NCBI GenBank assembly: GCA_021234155.1
Contig: JAJEKV010000072.1
Span: forward strand, 1,039,918 to 1,103,917
DNA from: Isoetes taiwanensis
Taxonomy: Eukaryota; Streptophyta; Lycopodiopsida; Isoetales; Isoetaceae
Direction: 5' to 3'
Length of the DNA: 64,000 bases
In this document: one piece after another, positions 57,453-64,000 of the stretch
Position numbering within the stretch: the stretch's first letter is position 1
How the letters are laid out: every line of letters begins with the position of its first letter
Made by a program: the position numbers and the translations under genes
Notes under the pieces: model-generated
Databases searched by the model: none
What the model was told of the DNA's origin: nothing
The model's input: the letters and a program-made list of their open reading frames with translations, nothing else

Positions 57453-60400
57453 TTAGCTACCACATGCCAGGCATTCTTCCCTATTCTCTAAGGAGCACAC
57501 CATTTGAGCCATCTTCTCTTCAATGCTTTCTACCACTGTAGCCACCTTTGCCGGTTGGATCTGTAAAATGGCTTACGGAATCAGCACCTGAGCAATAATT
57601 ATAGTAGTTTCCAGTTCCCTACCTTGGCACTTGCAGCATCCACAGTGAACTTGATTGCATCTGCAGCTGCTCTTGACCGTAAATAATACATTCCAGTTTT
57701 CAGACCCTGCAATTGCACAATTGGAAAGTTCAATAAGGGAAAATAAAGGGAACACACAGTGCAACTCATGCAATAAAACAAATCCCACCTTTGACCATGT
57801 GTAAAAGTGGAGGGATGTTAATTTGCCAAAATTTGGTTGGTCCAAGTGAATATTCAGGCTTTGACTTTGATCAATAAAAGCTCCACGATCAGCAGCCATA
57901 TCCACTATGGTCCGTTGTTTTATTTCCCATACCGTCCTGCACAGTTAACATCCCACATATTTATTGCTATATATTACGATGCATAAACCAAATTAAAGTA
58001 CCTGTAGATGGCTTTTAGATCGTCTGGAATCTCATGAATATCCTGTATTGAACCGTTGTAGTAAATAACTTTGTTCTTTAAATCTGGGTTCCATAAACCC
58101 AGGCCAGTCAAATCACTAAGCAGATGCTTGTTGACCACCACAAACTCCCCACTGTTTGAATCACAGTAAAGTTAATATGCAAAATGTAAAAGAGGGAATG
58201 GAAACAAATGTTACAAAGTATATCCGAGAATAACCTGAGGACTCTTCTGCTATAAATATTTGATGTATAAGGCTCAAAACATTCATTGTTGCCAAGTATC
58301 TGGCTTGTAGAAGCAGTAGGCATTGGAGCCACAAGAAGAGAGTTCCTTATACCTTTTGCAGCCACTAGTTTTCGTAAACCAGGCCAATCCCAATGTGTTG
58401 AAAGTGGTGCATTCCACATATCAGGTTGTAAAATACCCTGTAAAGGGAGAATTGTATTATCTATAGTTGAAAAACAGTAAGATAAAATACTGTATATCAT
58501 GTGGCAACCTATACCTTACTCACGGGGCATCCATGATATGTTTCATATACACCTTCTTCTTCAGCAAGTTCAGAAGATGTTTTAAGAGCATTATAATATA
58601 TTGCCTCAAATATGTCCCTGTTGAGATTTTGAGCCTGTGTTACCAGTACGTAAAGCATATTAAGATACAGACATTTAGAAAATATGATAAAAGTTTTGGT
58701 TAATGAAATCTATGCATACATCTTCTGAGTCAAAGGCCATTCCAAGCAAAATAAATGTATCCGCAAGGCCCTGAACACCAATTCCAATTGGCCTGTGCCT
58801 GATATTAGAACGTCTAGCTGTTTCTGCTGGATAATAATTGCCATCAATAATCTTGTTGAGGTTACGGGTCACCACTGATGTGACCTGCATGACACAATAA
58901 AAAATCAGCATATGAATTTAAGGCTAACCATTTAACAATGACGTTACGCACCTCAGCAAGCTTCTCAAAATCAAAATAACGGTTCTTGTGTCCTCTGCTA
59001 CCAACTAGCTTTGAAGAATGTGAATCAGCAGGTATTCCCTGCATTGTTCAATGATGCTCGTTGCTTACAAAAATTGATTTCTAAGACAGAAAACATGAAA
59101 AAGTTGCAAAAATTATATACCTTCTCGCGAACAAATCGTGGAAGAGCAATTGATGCTAGATTGCAGACAGCTGTTTCATCTGGACTAGTATACTCCACTA
59201 TCTCAGTGCACAGGTTTGAAGATTTTATTGTGCCAAGATTTTGCTGGTTACTCTTTCGATTGCAAGCATCCTGTAATCGCCCAAAGTAAGCAGAGTTATC
59301 AAAGAAAGGAGAAACACAAATACAGACCTTAAAAAGCATGTAAGGATTCCCTGTTTCGATTTGAGCTTCAAGTATTGCAAACCAAAGCTTTTGTGCTTGA
59401 ACAACTCGTTTTGCTCTTCCCTGAGCATTATACATATAAAGTTTAGATGCAAATTTTGGGACTTACATTAAAAAGTTTCAATTCTTGCAAGTCAGAAAAA
59501 GACAATCATACCTCACGCTCGTATTTTAGGTACAATTCCTCAAATTGCTCACCCCAGCAGTCTGCCAGACCAGGGGCCTCATTGGGACAAAATAAAGACC
59601 AAGTACCATTACTTTCAACACGCTTCATAAAAAGATCAGGAACCCAAAGACCATAAAATAGATCACGAGCTCTGCTTTCTTCCTGTTTAGAGACAACAAT
59701 GTATTAAATAACTGTTCCTAAATACTATAAAGCAAGAAATACGTACCTTTCCATGGTTTTTCTTCAAATCCAAATAGTCAAAAACATCTGCATGCCAAGG
59801 TTCCAAATATATTGCAAAGGCACCTGTGATATCCACATGAAATTTAACATCCATCTAACACAAGCTTGCTTCCATATAGAATGAGCAAAATTTTAGCATA
59901 CCTTTCCTCTTCCCACCACCTTGATCAACATAGCGTGCTGTGTCATTGAACACCCGCAACATAGGAACTATGCCGTTTGAGGTACCATTTGTTCCACGAA
60001 TGTAGCTACCAGTAGCACGGGTGTTGTGAACTGACAACCCAATTCCACCAGCAGATTTGCTGATCACAGCGCACTCTTTTAAAGTGTCATAAATACCTTC
60101 TATACTATCTTCCTTCATACAGATCAAGAAACAGCTGCTCATCTACATCAGAATGACAGCATGTACTATGAGCTAAATTAAAATAGAGACATGCCAGCCT
60201 TGAAGAGACTAAACAAGAAGAAAGTAAACCTGTGGTCTTGGAGTGCCAGCATTAAATAATGTGGGTGAGGCATGCGTAAACCAACGTTGTGACATCAAGT
60301 GATATGTTGTTAAGGCACCATCTATATCATGTTTATGTATGCCAACAGAAACCCTCATCAACATGTGTTGAGGCCTCTCCACAACTTTTCCGTTCACTTT

Positions 60401-61119
60401 CAAAAGATAAGATCGTTCCAGTGTTTTAAAACCAAAGTAATCATAATCAAAGTCTCTATCGTATATTATCTCGCTATCCAGGCGAGCAGCGTTCTGTAAG
60501 AATAAAGAAATCATTTTCATATTAGAAGATGATGGTGGATGCTAGATCTTGGTCCAGATCTTGGTCCAGATCTTGGGCGTACCTTCATGATAATATCATA
60601 CACATCATCAGCTATGAGAGGGGCTTCCTTCTTCGATCTCAAATTCACATGAGCATACATTTCCTTTATTCTGCAAATTCGACAAAAAAAAACGGAGCAA
60701 GATAAGAGATAGGTTTAGCACTATAAAAGGTAAAATGCAATGCCCAACTTACGTCTCAGAAAATGACTTCTTAGTATTCTTGTGAAGATTAGACACAGCG
60801 ATTCTTGCTGCAAGCTGCCAGAAAATAGATCAATGGTCATGCACATGAACCCACATAAAACAAGATGCAGATGCAAGAAAGAGCTACTTACAACTGCATA
60901 ATCAGGATGATTGGTGGTCATAGAAGCTGCTGTCTCGGCAGCAAGCTCATCAAGCTGGCTAGTAGTGACACCCTTGTAAACACCAACACAGACTTTCTGG
61001 GCAACCAGAACTGGGTCACAATGGTCAGGATTAAGGCCATAGCTAAGCTTCTTGAGGCGAGCAGTGATCTTATCAAAATGCACGGCTTCTTGCCTCCCAT
61101 CTCGCTTAATGACATACAT
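57453..61119 (-). CDS. RNR1: Ribonucleotide reductase large subunit
   Basis: Class Ia enzyme (EC 1.17.4.1) reducing ribonucleoside diphosphates to dNDPs, with the small subunit, in the cytosol. Seventeen exons on the minus strand: 61119-60892, 60814-60753, 60670-60583, 60493-60230, 60142-59902, 59823-59747, 59682-59512, 59420-59328, 59270-59121, 59038-58952, 58884-58720, 58634-58515, 58437-58235, 58151-58002, 57936-57789, 57706-57623, 57560-57453. All are GT-AG and in phase, giving 812 residues, against 816 in Arabidopsis. N-terminal ATP cone ([18 protein letters not shown]). Active-site C218 and C444, catalytic N427, C429 and E431, radical-relay Tyr pair (MYYLR, Y756/Y757), and C-terminal shuttle CLACGS (C807, C810) are all present. 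No lesion was seen. The start ATG fits the family N-terminus exactly. Confidence 0.97.
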
Positions 61120-61264
61120 TTTTGCAGAATCAAAGGCAAGCTATGCACAGATTCCCGGAGGGATGAATTGCGCAGCAATATTTTGACAGAACCCTTAAGA
61201 AGCTGCAGAGCGAGAGCTCAAATTTTTAAGATATGGAGATGGGGAGGGAAGAAGAAAGAGTTTG

Positions 61265-61272
61265 GGCGGGAA
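61265..61272 (-). promoter_or_regulatory. E2F-like site upstream of RNR
   Basis: GGCGGGAA on the plus strand (TTCCCGCC in the gene's direction), within TTTGGGCGGGAATTTGG, 146 bp before the RNR start codon. Plant RNR genes are known E2F targets peaking in S phase, so site and gene agree. Confidence 0.6.
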
Positions 61273-61704
61273 TTTGGAGTGCCCACCTCCTTATCTTGTG
61301 GCATATATGTATGAATAATAAATTCGTGATTCTTCACACCGCCAGCGGGCTTGTTCGGCAAGCAACAAAGATGGCTCCCACCACCTTGGAATGCATCTGA
61401 ACCCTTTACTTTAAATACGATTTATAATAAACTAGTCATATACATTTTCTAATACAATTGCAGATAGAAATCCAGTATACTCCGTGAAATTTTTGGCACG
61501 TTTCAAATTCCGATGGTTTTGATTTTCTTTTTTAGCACTGACCCTAGGGCCCTCTGACCCCTTTCCTCCAAATTCTAGCCTATCCCGCGTGTAATTTCCA
61601 TGTCATCAAAATCGATATGCCTTATTTTGGGTAATTTGGATCTTTCACTCTCACAAATCTAAGGCGGGGAAATTAGAAAAGACCCCCGAAAATAGCAAGC
61701 GGAG
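61273..61704. other. Intergenic, no gene
   Basis: Upstream region of RNR. Contains AAGGCGGGGAAATT near 61661, a weaker E2F-like word. Confidence 0.4.
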
Positions 61705-61984
61705 ATGATGGGAGGAAGTAGCGATTTTGACTCACTTCCCCGGATCCTTGATTTTCTCTTCGTTTTCTTTAAACTACGATTTTTTTCCGGAGTATCTCCG
61801 TTTCTGGTTTGTCAGGTAAGCTTGCTACATTTTGAAGTTCTATTTCTTGGCATTACAATTCATTATACTTTCTAGGGTTGTTGTTGGCGAAATAGCACTC
61901 TCTTATGTCGGCATCCCTTTGGGTTCACGGTTTATGAAAAGTTTATTCTTGAATTAGGCAGGAAGAATATAAGCACCGGTTTTG
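61705..61984 (+). other. Possible small two-exon ORF
   Basis: ATG at 61705 opens 37 codons (MMGGSSDFDSLPRILDFLFV) ending at a good donor (CAG-GTAAGC, 61815). An acceptor (TTAGGCAG near 61960) continues in frame for eight codons to a stop, giving about 44 residues, hydrophobic in the middle. It may be the 5' end of a transcript without a real protein. Confidence 0.2.
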
Positions 61985-64000
61985 AGATCATGATCAGTGA
62001 AGGAAGCGATTAGAGCCTTTTTGTGAAGCGGCAGGCCCGGAGTTTGGTTGGTGCAAGACAAACCATTTCTTATCCCAAACGCCCGTACATGTCGAGAACG
62101 AGGGTTTCACCGTTGGATTTAAAGAGATTTTGTTCCTCTGGTTTTGCGGCACTGCGAGGGGGTGGCAGCCCCAAAGGAATGCGGCTTTAGGAGAGTTTGT
62201 TTTCTTGTTTGTAGAAGGTTTTTGTCCGGATCCTTCACGAAGCGATCTTGTTGTTGATGGTAGGTGCCAATGTAATCCGGATCAACAATTATCTCCATGT
62301 TTTCCAATACCGAGGTTATGGACATTATTTTTCAAAGAGTTGTATGTACATGCGACATGGGACATTTAAGGAAGCTTGTAGCTCTTTATAGAAATGGCTT
62401 TCGGAAGAATGTAGTTTAAGAAGATCACGATGGTTGCACATGATTTCATGCTCCATATGAAGTGTGATCCTAATTCAAAATAAAACTTCATTGAGGACTC
62501 AAAGTGAGGTTAGACCGACGAGAAGGAATAATGAGTCTTGCTTGACTTCAATATACGTTTTTAAATGCGTACATTATATATATTTGTTTGAAAACTCTTT
62601 ATCTTTGTGTATTCTTTATTGTTTTGATAAAATTGGAAGGAATTTAAATGTTGTAGTATTGGCTTGTATAGACTAGTTTTACATTTTAGTAGGACTAGTT
62701 AGCTTTGTTAGGATCTGAAAGTTCTAGTGAAATTGATCATCCTTATTGCTGCTGCCTATTGGTTTTGATGGAATTGCAAGCAATTTAAATGTTGAGTATA
62801 AGGCTGTATGAATTAGTTTCTAATTTTAATAGGACTACTTAATGATTTATGTAATGAAATGCGACATGGTGGCTGAGATGTGACCTGAGATACCACGGTA
62901 TAAAGAAGGTCTAGAATTTCTTGTCAGCCAAAGGAGATAAGCATCATGTTGCATATTAAATTTGAGAATACAAGGCGATTCTGAACTTCAAGTAAATTTT
63001 GCCTGACTTCCAAATAAGGTACAACATTAGAAAAAACAAACTAGTCATGATTTTCGTCCCGGGCATATGCGTTCGGACCCATCTTTCTTACTTCCAGTTA
63101 TCTTTCGCATTTGGAGTTTCAAATTGACACTTCTCATCATCTTCCTTCCAAGGTTCTTTGCCTCGGCTATTTTCTTAGCAAGCGTCACTCTTCATCGAAT
63201 CAAGCCATGGGTAAGATAAAGAAAAAGGTTAGGCAAAAGGTGTTACCGGATGGATGGTACATTAATTTGCATTAATCTTGTATATGTCACGGACTTATAA
63301 TTTCGCGACAGCTGATAACTTGCTACCATCAATGAATTACAAAGACTATGGAAAGAGTGCAATTTACAATGTAATATGAAGAAGTCGCCTTACACGGAGT
63401 TAGTAAGCAGAAACACAAAATTGTTTCGCTCGTTGCACCACTTGGGATTATAATGCGAGGTTGAGTTCACGAAATCCATTTGCTTGTTAAGCGGTCGCGA
63501 TTCAAGTGTGTAACTTCTTTAAAACCTCTGTGAGTGTGGCCTCGAAGTTGGCATTTGCTTGTCATGACTTTTTAAATTTGATTTGTTATAGGTTACAACT
63601 ATGCGGAGAATGCGTCTAGGCATATGAATACTTTGGCATTACAACTCATGCTCCTCCACTTTGTAGTTATTTATTTTTTTTGCAAGCATCTATCATTGGA
63701 TTGTTTTATTTAGACAGCGGATAGAGATCTCAAATTTTTGCAATGTACGTAATGATTTTTAACCCTTCTAGTTTTCCTTCTCAAATTGTATAGGGCGTTT
63801 TTGCCTTCTTGTAATTATAGATTTCTTCATGACATGATTTAATATTAGTAATGAACTTCGCCATAACTTCATTAAAGGTAGTTCATGCAAACAACACGAG
63901 ATTTATGGTTTTGAAATGATCCTCCCTAGAGCAATCTTCAGCAGCTATGATGGATTGACAATAGTGCCGAACCCAATCCTTTTCTGGGCCACCGGGACCA
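61985..64000. other. No gene recognised
   Basis: Mostly AT-rich. An ATG at 63207 reads MGKIKKKVRQKVLPDGWYIN before a stop, with possible donors inside, and could be a first exon, but nothing supports it further. TATATATTTG near 62577 is AT noise. Confidence 0.35.

Noticed and set aside
60865-61314. Plus-strand 149-codon ORF
   Set aside because: It is antisense to RNR exon 1 and its upstream region, and has no family similarity that I recognise.
63207-63270. MGKIKKKVRQKVLPDGW as the start of a BUD31/G10-like gene
   Set aside because: Only a loose resemblance over a few residues, and no continuation was found within the window.

Overview
The window is nuclear DNA of a land plant. Two genes show this directly. 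One is a seven-exon, chloroplast-targeted pheophorbide a oxygenase (PAO). The other is a 17-exon ribonucleotide reductase large subunit with plant-type sequence and small introns. A PLS-type PPR gene and Copia, Gypsy and L1-type elements agree. The dense, decayed retroelement background and the style of the PPR and LINE proteins suggest a fern or another seed-free vascular plant, but this is an impression and not proven.

Layout: 0-8.2 kb is accessory DNA. It holds an unidentified charged ORF, a repeat module carrying TATATAAGG boxes, 3' ends of non-LTR elements, a decayed LINE reverse transcriptase and a Gypsy integrase. PAO is at 8.64-11.16 kb on the plus strand and looks intact. From 12.4 to about 19.5 kb lies a nearly full-length but broken L1-type LINE on the minus strand, with a 468-bp polyA element nested in it between 10-bp target duplications. 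From 20.5 to 23.3 kb is a broken minus-strand transposase-like gene resembling proteins annotated as DUF7869. From 23.7 to 29.5 kb is the least explained region. It has two diverged copies of one promoter block (GGCGGGAA plus TATATAAA), an unrecognised long ORF with lesions, clusters of CACGC/GCGTG palindromes on both sides of that ORF, and a plant HAD/FCP1-like phosphatase fragment.

31-33 kb holds possible exon remains and a PPR pseudogene. At 34.3-34.8 kb is a foldback array of 22-bp palindromic units. A rearranged Copia element follows (gag inverted, pol forward, 3' LTR). Its LTR ends inside a 669-residue PPR reading frame at 39.07-41.08 kb and supplies that frame's stop codon. At 42-45.2 kb two GATCC-rich repeat arrays in opposite orientation flank about 2 kb with unrecognised ORFs. 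45-56.5 kb is a mosaic of Gypsy fragments, LINE fragments, two tRNA-like SINE heads and tandem duplications. The RNR large-subunit gene fills 57.45-61.12 kb on the minus strand and has an E2F-like site upstream. I see no convincing gene in the last 2.8 kb.

The genes do not form a pathway. PAO (chlorophyll breakdown), RNR (dNTP synthesis) and the PPR protein (organelle RNA) are independent genes separated by transposons. Exon boundaries were placed by reading frame, GT-AG sites and family knowledge. No database search was run.
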